DNA of 64,000 bases from VRUE01 sp963837695 (GTDB lineage: Bacteria; Actinomycetota; Thermoleophilia; Solirubrobacterales; 70-9), in assembly GCA_963837695.1 (NCBI GenBank), contig CAWINZ010000005.1:1178001-1242000 (forward strand). The letters are read 5' to 3'. The notes beneath the pieces were generated by a model. That model was given only the letters and a program-made list of their open reading frames with translations, was not told the DNA's origin and did not search any database. Both the position numbers and the translations under genes were made by a program. This document shows, in pieces, positions 32,936-40,181 of the stretch (position 1 is the stretch's first letter; every line of letters starts with the position of its first letter).

Positions 32936-34998
32936 GCACCGAAGCCCAACCCCGTTCCCTGTTCGATCCCGAGATCCTGCGCCCGGCGCTGCTCGAGTCC
33001 CTGCGCAAGCTGGACCCGCGGGTGCAGGCGCGCAACCCGGTCATGTTCGTGGTCGAGATCGGTGCCCTGATCACCACCGTCGCCTGGCTGATCCAGCTGT
33101 TCGGCGGCGGCTCGCTCGGCGGCGGCCACGAGCCTTCCTGGTTCACCTTCAGCATCACCGTCTGGCTCTGGCTGACCGTCGTCTTCGCGAACCTCGCCGA
33201 GGCGCTCGCCGAGGGCCGTGGTCGCGCCCAGGCGGCCAGCCTGCGGGCGATGCGGACCGAGGCGACCGCGAAGATGCGCGACGGCAGCGAGAAGTCCGCG
33301 GCCGAGCTCGTCCGCGGCGACGTCGTGATCGTCGAGGCGGGCGAGGGCATTCCCGGCGACGGCACCGTGATCGAGGGCATCGCCTCGGTCGACGAGTCGG
33401 CGATCACCGGCGAGTCGGCGCCGGTCATCCGCGAGGCGGGCGGCGATCGCAGCGCCGTCACCGGCGGCACCAAGGTGCTCTCGGACCGGATCGTCGTCGA
33501 GATAACCCAGGAACCGGGCAAGTCCTTCCTCGACCGCATGATCAGCCTCGTCGAGGGCGCCGAGCGGCGCAAGACTCCGAACGAGGTCGCGCTGGGCATT
33601 CTCCTCGCCGCCCTCACCCTTGTCTTCGTCGTCGTAATCGTCGCGCTGCGGCCGTTCGCCCTGTTCGCGAGCACCGAACTCTCCGAGACAACGCTGATCG
33701 CGCTGCTCGTCGCGCTGATCCCGACCACGATCGGGGCCCTGCTCTCGGCGATCGGGATCGCCGGCATGGACCGCCTCGTGCGCCGCAACGTGCTCGCCCT
33801 CTCCGGCCGCGCGGTCGAGGCCTCGGGCGACTGCGACGTGCTGCTGCTCGACAAGACCGGAACGATCACGCTCGGCAACCGCGAGGCGGTCGAATTCATG
33901 CCGATGCCCGGCGTCACGGCCGAGGAGCTGGCCGAGGCCGCCCAGATGTCCTCGCTCTCCGACGAGACCCCCGAGGGCCGCTCGATCGTCGTCCTCGCCA
34001 AGACCTACGGCATCCGCGAGCACACCTTCGCCGGCCACGAGCCGACCTTCGTCCCCTTCTCCGCTCAGACGCGGATGAGCGGAGTCGACTTCAACGGCAC
34101 CCGCCTGCGCAAGGGCGCCGGCGACGCGATCGAAGGCTGGGTCAACGAGGAGGGTGGGCGCACTCCGGTCGAGTTGCGGGCAGAGCTCGACCGCATCGCC
34201 CGCGAGGGCGGAACTCCGCTGGCGGTAGCGCGAAACGAGCGGGTGCTCGGCGTGATCTACCTCAAGGACGTGGTCAAGGAAGGGATGAAGGCGCGCTTCG
34301 ACCAGTTGCGGGCGATGGGCATCCGCACGATCATGGTCACCGGCGACAACAAGCTGACCGCTGCGAAGATCGCCGAGGAGGCCGGCGTCGACGACTTCCT
34401 CGCCGAAGCGACCCCGGAGCGCAAGCTGGAGCTGATCAAGGAGCAGCAGTCAGACGGCCGTCTGATCGCGATGACGGGAGACGGCACCAACGACGCGCCG
34501 GCGCTGGCCCAGGCCGACGTCGGCGTCGCGATGAACACCGGCACCCAGGCCGCGCGCGAGGCCGGCAACATGGTCGACCTCGACTCCAATCCGACCAAGC
34601 TGATCGAGATCGTCGAGGTCGGCAAGCAGCTGCTGATCACGCGCGGCGCCCTGACCACGTTCTCGATCGCCAACGACGTCGCCAAGTACTTCGCGATCCT
34701 GCCGGCGATGTTCGCCGCGACCTATGCCCTCTCGGCCGGGGGCAAGGGCCCGCTTGACGCGCTCAACATCATGTCGCTCGGCACGCCGGAATCGGCGATC
34801 CTCTCAGCGGTGATCTTCAACGCCCTGATCATCCCGCTGCTGATCCCGCTCTCGCTGCGCGGCGTCCGCTACCGGCCGATCGGCGCCACGGCGCTCTTGC
34901 GGCGCAACATGCTGATCTACGGGCTCGGTGGCATCATCGCCCCCTTCGTCGGCATCAAGCTGATCGACCTGATCGTCCACAACCTGCTGGGGGCCTGA
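32932..34998 (+). CDS. kdpB: K(+)-transporting ATPase subunit B (KdpB)
   Basis: A 688-residue P-type ATPase subunit that drives potassium uptake. Actuator motif ITGESAPVIREAG, phosphorylation site DKTGTITLGNR (Asp at about residue 307), nucleotide-binding KGAGDAIEGW and hinge GDGTNDAPALAQADVGVAMN are all present. The Ser-rich activation loop near the N-terminus is partly conserved. The N-terminus contains KLDPRVQARNPVMFVVEIGA, typical for KdpB. ATG overlaps the kdpC stop. Confidence 0.96.
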   Translation: MSTEAQPRSLFDPEILRPALLESLRKLDPRVQARNPVMFVVEIGALITTVAWLIQLFGGGSLGGGHEPSWFTFSITVWLWLTVVFANLAEALAEGRGRAQAASLRAMRTEATAKMRDGSEKSAAELVRGDVVIVEAGEGIPGDGTVIEGIASVDESAITGESAPVIREAGGDRSAVTGGTKVLSDRIVVEITQEPGKSFLDRMISLVEGAERRKTPNEVALGILLAALTLVFVVVIVALRPFALFASTELSETTLIALLVALIPTTIGALLSAIGIAGMDRLVRRNVLALSGRAVEASGDCDVLLLDKTGTITLGNREAVEFMPMPGVTAEELAEAAQMSSLSDETPEGRSIVVLAKTYGIREHTFAGHEPTFVPFSAQTRMSGVDFNGTRLRKGAGDAIEGWVNEEGGRTPVELRAELDRIAREGGTPLAVARNERVLGVIYLKDVVKEGMKARFDQLRAMGIRTIMVTGDNKLTAAKIAEEAGVDDFLAEATPERKLELIKEQQSDGRLIAMTGDGTNDAPALAQADVGVAMNTGTQAAREAGNMVDLDSNPTKLIEIVEVGKQLLITRGALTTFSIANDVAKYFAILPAMFAATYALSAGGKGPLDALNIMSLGTPESAILSAVIFNALIIPLLIPLSLRGVRYRPIGATALLRRNMLIYGLGGIIAPFVGIKLIDLIVHNLLGA

Positions 34999-35017
34999 GG
35001 CCCCGAGGCGGGCACAG

Positions 35018-36142
35018 ATGGAGCGCGGCCACTACAAGATCTTCCTCGGCATGGCGGCCGGCGTCGGCAAGACCTACCGGATGCTGCAGGAGGGTCGCGC
35101 CGAAGCCGCCGCCGGACGCGATGTCGCGATCGGCTACCTGGAGCCCCACAAGCGCCAGGAGACCACCGATCAGGCCGCCGGGCTGGAGGTGGTGCCGAGG
35201 CGAAGCGTCCCCTATCGCGACGTCGCGGTCGAGGAGATGGACCTTCCCGCGGTGCTCGCGCGCCGTCCCGACCTGGCCCTGATCGACGAGCTCGCCCACG
35301 CCAACCCGCCCGGGCTCGAGCACGAGAAGCGCTACGAGGACATCGCCGAGGTGCTGGCGGCGGGAATCGATGTCTTCTCGACCGTCAACGTCCAGCACCT
35401 CGAGTCGCTCAACGACCGGGTCGCCGAGCTGACCGGCGTCACGGTGCGCGAGACCGTGCCCGACTCGGTGCTCGGGATCGCCGACGAGGTCGTCCTCATC
35501 GACCTCACCCCGGAGGCGCTGATCGCCCGTCTGCGCGCCGGCAAGATCTACCCGGGCGAGAACATCCAGGCGGCGCTCGACAACTTCTTCCGGATCGAGA
35601 ACCTCGCCGCCCTGCGCGAGGTCAGCCTGCGTCAGGTCGCCGAGGACGTCGAGTCCAAGCGGCTGACGCTGCACCAGGTCGAGCCTGTCGGCACGCGGGA
35701 AGAGCGCGTCGTGACCGACGCGCCCAAGGCCGTCGGTGAGCGGCTGCTCGCGCTGGTGCGACCCCGTCCGAGCTCGCAGCGCCTCGTGCGGCGCGCCTGG
35801 CGCTCCGCCCAGCGCCTCGGCACCGATCTGGACCTGCTCTGGGTGAAGCCGCCGGGCCGGCCGGTCGAGGGGGAGGAGGAGCGCCAGGTGACGGCGCTGC
35901 GCCAGCTCGCCTCGGTGCTCGGCGCGACCCTGCTGATCGAGGAGCACGACGACCTGGTCGCCGCCGCCGCCCGGGTCATCGGCGAGCGTGGTTCCACCTA
36001 CGTGATGGTCGGCGAGTCGACTCCGCCGCGCGGCCTGAAGCGGCTGCGGACCCCGCTGCCGCAGGCGCTGATGCGCGCGACTCCGCCCGGGGTCGACGTG
36101 AGGATCGTCGCCCATCGCAGCCAGAAGGAGGGGGGCTCGTGA
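35018..36142 (+). CDS. KdpD N-terminal sensor protein without kinase domain
   Basis: A 374-residue protein equal to the cytoplasmic N-terminal half of KdpD. It starts MERGHYKIFLGMAAGVGKTY with the KdpD Walker-type motif AAGVGKT, followed by ALIDELAHANPPGLEHEKRY and DVFSTVNVQHLESLNDRVAE, and ends with a Usp-like domain (about residues 240-374). It has no membrane or kinase part. Those lie in the gene at 27774-28928. Cyanobacteria such as Anabaena also have truncated KdpD proteins of this type. It probably senses potassium, ATP or cyclic-di-AMP and acts on the separate kinase or the pump. Confidence 0.92.
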   Translation: MERGHYKIFLGMAAGVGKTYRMLQEGRAEAAAGRDVAIGYLEPHKRQETTDQAAGLEVVPRRSVPYRDVAVEEMDLPAVLARRPDLALIDELAHANPPGLEHEKRYEDIAEVLAAGIDVFSTVNVQHLESLNDRVAELTGVTVRETVPDSVLGIADEVVLIDLTPEALIARLRAGKIYPGENIQAALDNFFRIENLAALREVSLRQVAEDVESKRLTLHQVEPVGTREERVVTDAPKAVGERLLALVRPRPSSQRLVRRAWRSAQRLGTDLDLLWVKPPGRPVEGEEERQVTALRQLASVLGATLLIEEHDDLVAAAARVIGERGSTYVMVGESTPPRGLKRLRTPLPQALMRATPPGVDVRIVAHRSQKEGGS

Positions 36143-36681
36143 TCGAGCACTTCCTGGTCGGCCTCGCCCTGCTGCTTGGCCTCGGCGGCGGCTACCTGCT
36201 TGCTCGATCGCAGTGGCGCGGCAAGCGCTCGGAGCGGCCGGAGGACGTGCGCCGGATCCTCCTGCCCTTCACCGGCACCGAGATCTCGCGCCGGGCGGTC
36301 GACGCGGCGCTGCGCCTCGCCCGCGCCGAGGACGCGACGCTGATGCCGGCCTATCTGGCAGCCGTCCCCAAGCAGCTGCCGCTGGAGTGCGCGATCCCCG
36401 CCGAGGCGGGGAAGGCGATGCCGATGCTGGAGGCGATCGAGCAGCGCGCCGCCGCGCAGGGAGTGCCGGCGGATGCCCGGATCGAGCGCGGCCGCTCCTA
36501 CCGCCATGCGCTGCAGCGGCTGTTGGAGAGCGAGGAGTTCGACCGGGTCGTCGTCTCGGCGACTGCGACCGGGGGGGCCGGCCTCTCCGGCGACGACCTG
36601 GTCTGGCTGCTCGACAAAGCTCCCGCCGAGGTCCTCATCCTGCGCCCGGCCCCGAGCGACGAGCGCCGCCTCACCGCCTGA
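36139..36681 (+). CDS. Membrane-anchored UspA-like protein
   Basis: A 180-residue protein with a GTG start overlapping the KdpD-half stop. Residues 4-21 form one membrane helix (FLVGLALLLGLGGGYLLA), followed by a basic linker and a universal-stress-like domain (RRILLPFTGTEISRRAVDAA, RVVVSATATGGAGLSGDDLV, EVLILRP). It looks like a tethered Usp domain, which may dock to Kdp components. It is the last gene of the kdp operon. Confidence 0.75.
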   Translation: MIEHFLVGLALLLGLGGGYLLARSQWRGKRSERPEDVRRILLPFTGTEISRRAVDAALRLARAEDATLMPAYLAAVPKQLPLECAIPAEAGKAMPMLEAIEQRAAAQGVPADARIERGRSYRHALQRLLESEEFDRVVVSATATGGAGLSGDDLVWLLDKAPAEVLILRPAPSDERRLTA

Positions 36682-36685
36682 TCGC

Positions 36686-36736
36686 CGCATTGGACTTTGT
36701 GGGGGCTATTGGCCGTACAAGGTCGGCAGCGGTGAG
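36686..36736 (+). repeat. Palindromic repeat, GACTTT-N20-AARGTC family, copy 4 (solitary)
   Basis: A 51-bp element from CGCATTGGACTTTGTGGGGG to AAGGTCGGCAGCGGTGAG, with its 32-bp core at 36693-36724. It aligns end to end without gaps with the copy at 7842-7892, but no DUF559 gene is attached. It sits five bases after the kdp operon stop, in front of the TrmH-type gene, so it may also end kdp transcription. Confidence 0.78.
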
Positions 36737-36802
36737 CGGGTCGAGTCGGGTGGGTCGTGAGCCCGATCTTGACGACGGCCGCAATCGGGTCATGATGCCC
36801 CG

Positions 36803-37549
36803 GTGAGCGAGGCCGACGAGCAGGCGCTGATCCGGCGCTACCGCACCGCACGACGCGATACGCAGTTCGCCGTGCTCGAGGGATTCCACGCGCTCAAGCA
36901 CGCGCTGCGCTTCGGCGCCGACGTGCTCGAGGCGGTCGCTGCCGATCCCGCAGGGCTGCGTGAGCTCGCCGCCGAGCTGGCCCCGGACCTCGGCGACTCG
37001 TTGGCCGAGCGCACCTCACCCGTCTCCGCGGAGTTGATCGCCGAGGTGGTGCCGCAGGCACCGCGCACCGGCGTTGTCGCGATCGCCCGCCGGCCGCAGA
37101 TCGACCTGACCGCGGTGCTCGCCGGACAAGAACCGGCGCCGCTCGTCCTGCTCGAGGACCCGCGGACGATGGGCAACATGGGGGCCTGCGTACGGGTCGC
37201 CGCCGCCGCCGACGCCGCGGGGGTGCTGACCACCGGGCCCAACGACCCCTGGCATCCCGACGCGCTGCGGGGCGCGGCCGGGCTCCACTTCGCCCTGCCG
37301 GTGGTCGGTGTCGAAGAATTGCCCGCCGGCGACAGGCCGCTGGTCGCGATCGACCCCGGTGGCGATGACCTGCGCCCCGCCGAGCTGCCGCCGCGCGCGA
37401 TCCTCGCCTTCGGCACCGAGCGCCACGGCCTCAGCGCCGATCTGCTCGACCGCGCTGACGCCCGTCTGGGCATCCCGATGCGCCCCGGCGTCTCCAGTCT
37501 CAACCTGGCAACCGCGGTTGCCGCGGTCCTATTTGCTCAACGGCTTTAG
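36803..37549 (+). CDS. SpoU/TrmH-family RNA 2'-O-ribose methyltransferase
   Basis: A 248-residue protein with a GTG start. The SPOUT knot motifs are present: motif 1 DPRTMGNMGACVRVAAA, motif 2 ILAFGTERHGLSADLLDRAD and motif 3 IPMRPGVSSLNLATAVAAVL. The N-terminal YRTARRDTQFAVLEGFHALK is the substrate-binding domain typical of TsnR/RlmB-like enzymes. It transfers methyl from SAM to a ribose 2'-OH in rRNA or tRNA; target unknown. Confidence 0.9.
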   Translation: MSEADEQALIRRYRTARRDTQFAVLEGFHALKHALRFGADVLEAVAADPAGLRELAAELAPDLGDSLAERTSPVSAELIAEVVPQAPRTGVVAIARRPQIDLTAVLAGQEPAPLVLLEDPRTMGNMGACVRVAAAADAAGVLTTGPNDPWHPDALRGAAGLHFALPVVGVEELPAGDRPLVAIDPGGDDLRPAELPPRAILAFGTERHGLSADLLDRADARLGIPMRPGVSSLNLATAVAAVLFAQRL

Positions 37550-37588
37550 GATCGTGTAGCTCTTTCCATCCATCGAAAGGAATCACCC

Positions 37589-37981
37589 GTGCCGTTCGCA
37601 AACATCAACATTGGCGAAGCGCTCCTCGTCGCCTTCGAGGTTTTCTTCTTCGTCATCTGGATCTGGATCCTGATCACGATCCTCTCCGACCTCTTTCGCG
37701 ACCACGCGCTCTCCGGTTGGGCCAAGGCCGCCTGGGTGCTGTTCCTCGTCTTCATCCCGTTCCTGACCGCGCTGATCTACCTGATCGCCCGGGGTGCCGG
37801 CATGCGCGAAAGGACGATCAAGGCGCAGGCGGAGGCCAAACAGCATTTCGATTCCTACGTCCGCGAGCAGGCCCACGGTGGCTCCGCCGCGGATGAACTG
37901 CACAAGCTCAACGAGCTGAAGGAAAAGGGCGCGCTCTCCAGCGAGGAGTTCGACAAGGCAAAGGCCAAGCTGCTCGCCTAA
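37589..37981 (+). CDS. PLDc_N/SHOCT membrane protein
   Basis: A 130-residue protein starting with GTG. Two membrane helices (about residues 11-34 and 45-66; LLVAFEVFFFVIWIWILITI and AAWVLFLVFIPFLTALIYLI) form a PLDc_N-like module. The linker is charged, and a C-terminal SHOCT domain (DELHKLNELKEKGALSSEEF) ends the protein. This architecture is frequent in actinobacteria, function unknown. A 24-bp perfect hairpin begins seven bases after the stop. Confidence 0.85.
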   Translation: MPFANINIGEALLVAFEVFFFVIWIWILITILSDLFRDHALSGWAKAAWVLFLVFIPFLTALIYLIARGAGMRERTIKAQAEAKQHFDSYVREQAHGGSAADELHKLNELKEKGALSSEEFDKAKAKLLA

Positions 37982-37987
37982 CAGCAT

Positions 37988-38040
37988 CCGCCGACGGGAC
38001 GGAAACACGCCATATAGGCGTGTTTCCGTCCCGTCGGCGG
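37988..38040. terminator. ATATA-loop hairpin, copy 2 (perfect 24-bp stem)
   Basis: The left arm starts CCGCCGACGGGACGGAAACA and the right arm is its exact complement over 24 bp, separated only by ATATA (38012-38016). It follows the SHOCT gene by six bases. There is no T-tract. It probably stops or stabilises the upstream transcript. It belongs to the family also seen at 22465 and 47999. Confidence 0.78.
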
Positions 38041-38070
38041 CTTGGGTCCCCTCGCTTTCGGGAGAATTTC

Positions 38071-38123
38071 TCCTGCAAGGCAGCAGTTTTGCAAGAGGAG
38101 TTGCAAGTTATGAGCAACTCCTC
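38071..38123 (+). promoter_or_regulatory. Structured leader before the NlpC/P60-like gene
   Basis: Two hairpins are visible: GGAGAA-TTTCTCC (38071-38083) and GAGGAGTTGC with GCAACTCCTC (38095-38104 and 38114-38123, loop of nine). TGCAAG occurs three times in between. The region lies 37-90 bases upstream of the ATG. It does not match the ydaO consensus that I know. It could be a regulatory leader, or contain operator repeats. Confidence 0.4.
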
Positions 38124-38159
38124 ACATTCTTTAGGCGACTTCGTTAGCGTGCGCCGTCG

Positions 38160-39371
38160 ATGCGTCCTCCTGCCGGTACCTCCCGGTGGCTGTTGCTCCC
38201 GGCCGCCCTGCTGCTGATCGTGCTCTGCCTCGTGGCGAGCGCGCCGGCCAAGACCCTGAGCGAAAAGCTCGATGCGACCCAGGGCAAGCTGAGCCACGTG
38301 CGGGAAAGCTCCAGCGCGCTCTCGGCGACGATCGAAGCGCAGAACAAGGCGATCGACTCGATGCTCGGCGAAGTCTCACGGCTGCGCCAAGAACAGCAGG
38401 CGCTCGAAGCCGAACTGACGAGCAAGCAGGACGAGCTCGACAGCGCCACCGCGAAGCTCGAAGCGGAGCAGCGCCACCTCGAAGAGATCCGCGAACGCCT
38501 GCAGCGGGCGCTGGGCGCGCTGCGCGAACGGCTCGTCTCGATGTATGAGGCGGGCAGCCCTGACGTGGTCAGCGTCGTGCTCGAATCGGAGACCTGGTCT
38601 CAGGCCAGCGCCCGCGCCGAATACCTCAGCCGCATCCAGGACTACGACAACTCGGTCGCCGACCGGGTCAAGGGGCTGCGCGACGAAGCCCAGGCCGCGG
38701 TCGAACGGATGGCGGCGATCAGGGCGCAGCTGAAGGAAGCGCGCGACGAAATCGCCGCCAAGGAGCAGGAAGCGTCCAAGGCCAGCGCCGAAGCCGCGGC
38801 GCGCTTCGCCGAACTGAAGGAAGCGCAGGCCCAGCGCCAGGCCGAGATCGAATCGCTGGAGTCCCGCGAAGCGGCGCTCAGCGACAACCTGGCGGCGATC
38901 TCCGAACAGCTCGCCGGCACCGGCGCGGCGGTCCCGACCGGGACGCCGGCGCCGCTGACGCCGGGGCAGAGCGCCGAATACATCTCCGAAAGCCAGGCCA
39001 GCGTGCCGAGCGCCGCGCCGCCGGCGGTGCAGGCCGCGATCGAAGCCGCCAACTCGATCGCCACCACCCCCTACATCTGGGGCGGCGGTCACGGTTCCTT
39101 CGAATCGTCCGGCTATGACTGCTCGGGTGCGGTCAGCTTCGCCTTGAACGGCGGCGGCTTCCTCTCCAGCCCGCTCGACTCGACCGGCTTGGAGACCTGG
39201 GGCGACCCCGGTCCCGGCCAGTGGATCACGGTCTACGCGAACGCCGGACACGCCTGGATGATCATCGCCGGGCTTGCCTTCGACACGGTCGGCGGGCCGG
39301 GGCCGCGCTGGCACTCCTCGCCGGTCGACTCGCCCGAAGGGTTTATTGCTCGTCACCCGAGCGGTTACTAG
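38160..39371 (+). CDS. Secreted coiled-coil peptidoglycan hydrolase, NlpC/P60-like
   Basis: A 403-residue protein with a signal peptide (SRWLLLPAALLLIVLCLVAS then APA), a coiled-coil region (about 32-260; KLDATQGKLSHVRESSSAL, LRQEQQALEAELTSKQDELD) as in RipA/FtsX-regulated hydrolases, a Pro/Ala linker and a C-terminal NlpC/P60-type domain. The catalytic Cys is in SSGYDCSGAVSFAL and the His in YANAGHAWMIIAG. It probably cuts peptidoglycan stem peptides during division. GAA dominates its Glu codons, unlike the neighbours. A hairpin element follows. Confidence 0.9.
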   Translation: MRPPAGTSRWLLLPAALLLIVLCLVASAPAKTLSEKLDATQGKLSHVRESSSALSATIEAQNKAIDSMLGEVSRLRQEQQALEAELTSKQDELDSATAKLEAEQRHLEEIRERLQRALGALRERLVSMYEAGSPDVVSVVLESETWSQASARAEYLSRIQDYDNSVADRVKGLRDEAQAAVERMAAIRAQLKEARDEIAAKEQEASKASAEAAARFAELKEAQAQRQAEIESLESREAALSDNLAAISEQLAGTGAAVPTGTPAPLTPGQSAEYISESQASVPSAAPPAVQAAIEAANSIATTPYIWGGGHGSFESSGYDCSGAVSFALNGGGFLSSPLDSTGLETWGDPGPGQWITVYANAGHAWMIIAGLAFDTVGGPGPRWHSSPVDSPEGFIARHPSGY

Positions 39372-39374
39372 CCG

Positions 39375-39495
39375 GAGTCGATCCGCCCGGTAGGGCTTTC
39401 ACTTAACTTCTTTCGGTGGATCGCCTGTGGGCTGACGCCCATAGCCCACACCGAAAAAGTACAAGACGTTTCAGCCCTACCGGGCGGGTCGACTC
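39375..39495 (-). repeat. 121-bp hairpin element (covarying-arm family), copy 2
   Basis: The outer arms GAGTCGATCCGCCCGG and CCGGGCGGGTCGACTC pair with one mismatch and continue as TAGGGCT/AGCCCTA. Internally it has TTTCACTTAACTTC on the left and GTACAAGACGTTTC on the right, plus the inner CGGTG/CACCG stem. The CTTGTAC core is on the minus strand. It fills the gap between the NlpC/P60-like gene (stop 39371) and the convergent PNPOx-like gene (end 39501). Confidence 0.85.
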
Positions 39496-39500
39496 TAAGT

Positions 39501-40145
39501 TCAGGCGCGGGAGAGCTCGCTTATGTAGCTGGGGCACTTCACGTCAGGTTGGAGGCGCTCGTCGGGCTTGGGGGAGCTGGCGGTGATGCGTAGGTCGATG
39601 GTGCCCGCCCAGACCGGCAGCTCGTAGTCCTCATCGTCATCGAGCGGCCCGCCGGTGCGCACCTTGGCGGAAGCTTGGTCGAGGCGGACTCGCAGCACGG
39701 CGGTGGCCTTCAGCTCCTGTGCGGTCGGTAGTCGGGCGTCGCCCCAGCGGCCTGGGATGAGCTTTTCGGTGAAGGCCTCGAGCGCCTTGCGTTTGCCCTT
39801 CGCGTCCTCGATCTTCTCGGGCTGGCCGAAGACGACTACGGAGCGGTAGTTGACCGAGTGGTGGACGGCGGAGCGGGCCAGGACCAGGCCGTCGAGGAGG
39901 GTCGCGGTCAGGCAGATCTCGGCCTGCTCGGCGCGGCGCAGGGTCGGGCTTGCCGCCGAGCCGTGGATGTAGAGCCAGTTGCCCGCCCGAGCGTGGAGGG
40001 TGGGGATCACGACCGGGTGGCCGTCGGGGGCGACCGTGCCGACGTGGGAGACGATCGCCTCGTCGAGGATCGCCTCGATCGTCCCGCGCTCGTAGTCGGC
40101 GCGGCTCGGCATCCTCGTGACCCTGGTCCTCGGCTTCGCTGCCAT
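39501..40145 (-). CDS. Pyridoxamine 5'-phosphate oxidase-like FMN-binding protein
   Basis: A 214-residue protein starting MAAKPRTRVTRMPSRADYER. The split-barrel fold is recognisable from AIVSHVGTVAPDGHPVVIPT, NWLYIHGSAASPTLRRAEQA and YRSVVVFGQPEKIEDAKGKR. Such proteins bind FMN or F420, or are inactive relatives. It is transcribed divergently from a MocR-type regulator with only 33 bases between starts. That regulator is therefore a good candidate controller, and a link to vitamin B6 metabolism is suggested but not proven. Confidence 0.88.
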   Translation of the reverse strand: MAAKPRTRVTRMPSRADYERGTIEAILDEAIVSHVGTVAPDGHPVVIPTLHARAGNWLYIHGSAASPTLRRAEQAEICLTATLLDGLVLARSAVHHSVNYRSVVVFGQPEKIEDAKGKRKALEAFTEKLIPGRWGDARLPTAQELKATAVLRVRLDQASAKVRTGGPLDDDEDYELPVWAGTIDLRITASSPKPDERLQPDVKCPSYISELSRA

Positions 40146-40159
40146 CCTGTTCCTTTTCC

Positions 40160-40181
40160 AATCTGTTACAGTACAAATCTG
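40160..40181. promoter_or_regulatory. Divergent MocR-type control region
   Basis: AATCTG occurs at 40160-40165 and again at 40176-40181, a 16-bp spacing, and the first copy overlaps the palindrome CTGTTACAG (40163-40171). MocR regulators often bind paired direct repeats in the divergent gap. TACAAAT at 40172-40178 could be a -10 box. Confidence 0.45.

Noticed and set aside
38071..38123. ydaO-type cyclic-di-AMP riboswitch before the NlpC/P60-like gene
   Set aside because: The conserved sequence blocks of that riboswitch that I know are absent; only generic hairpins are seen.
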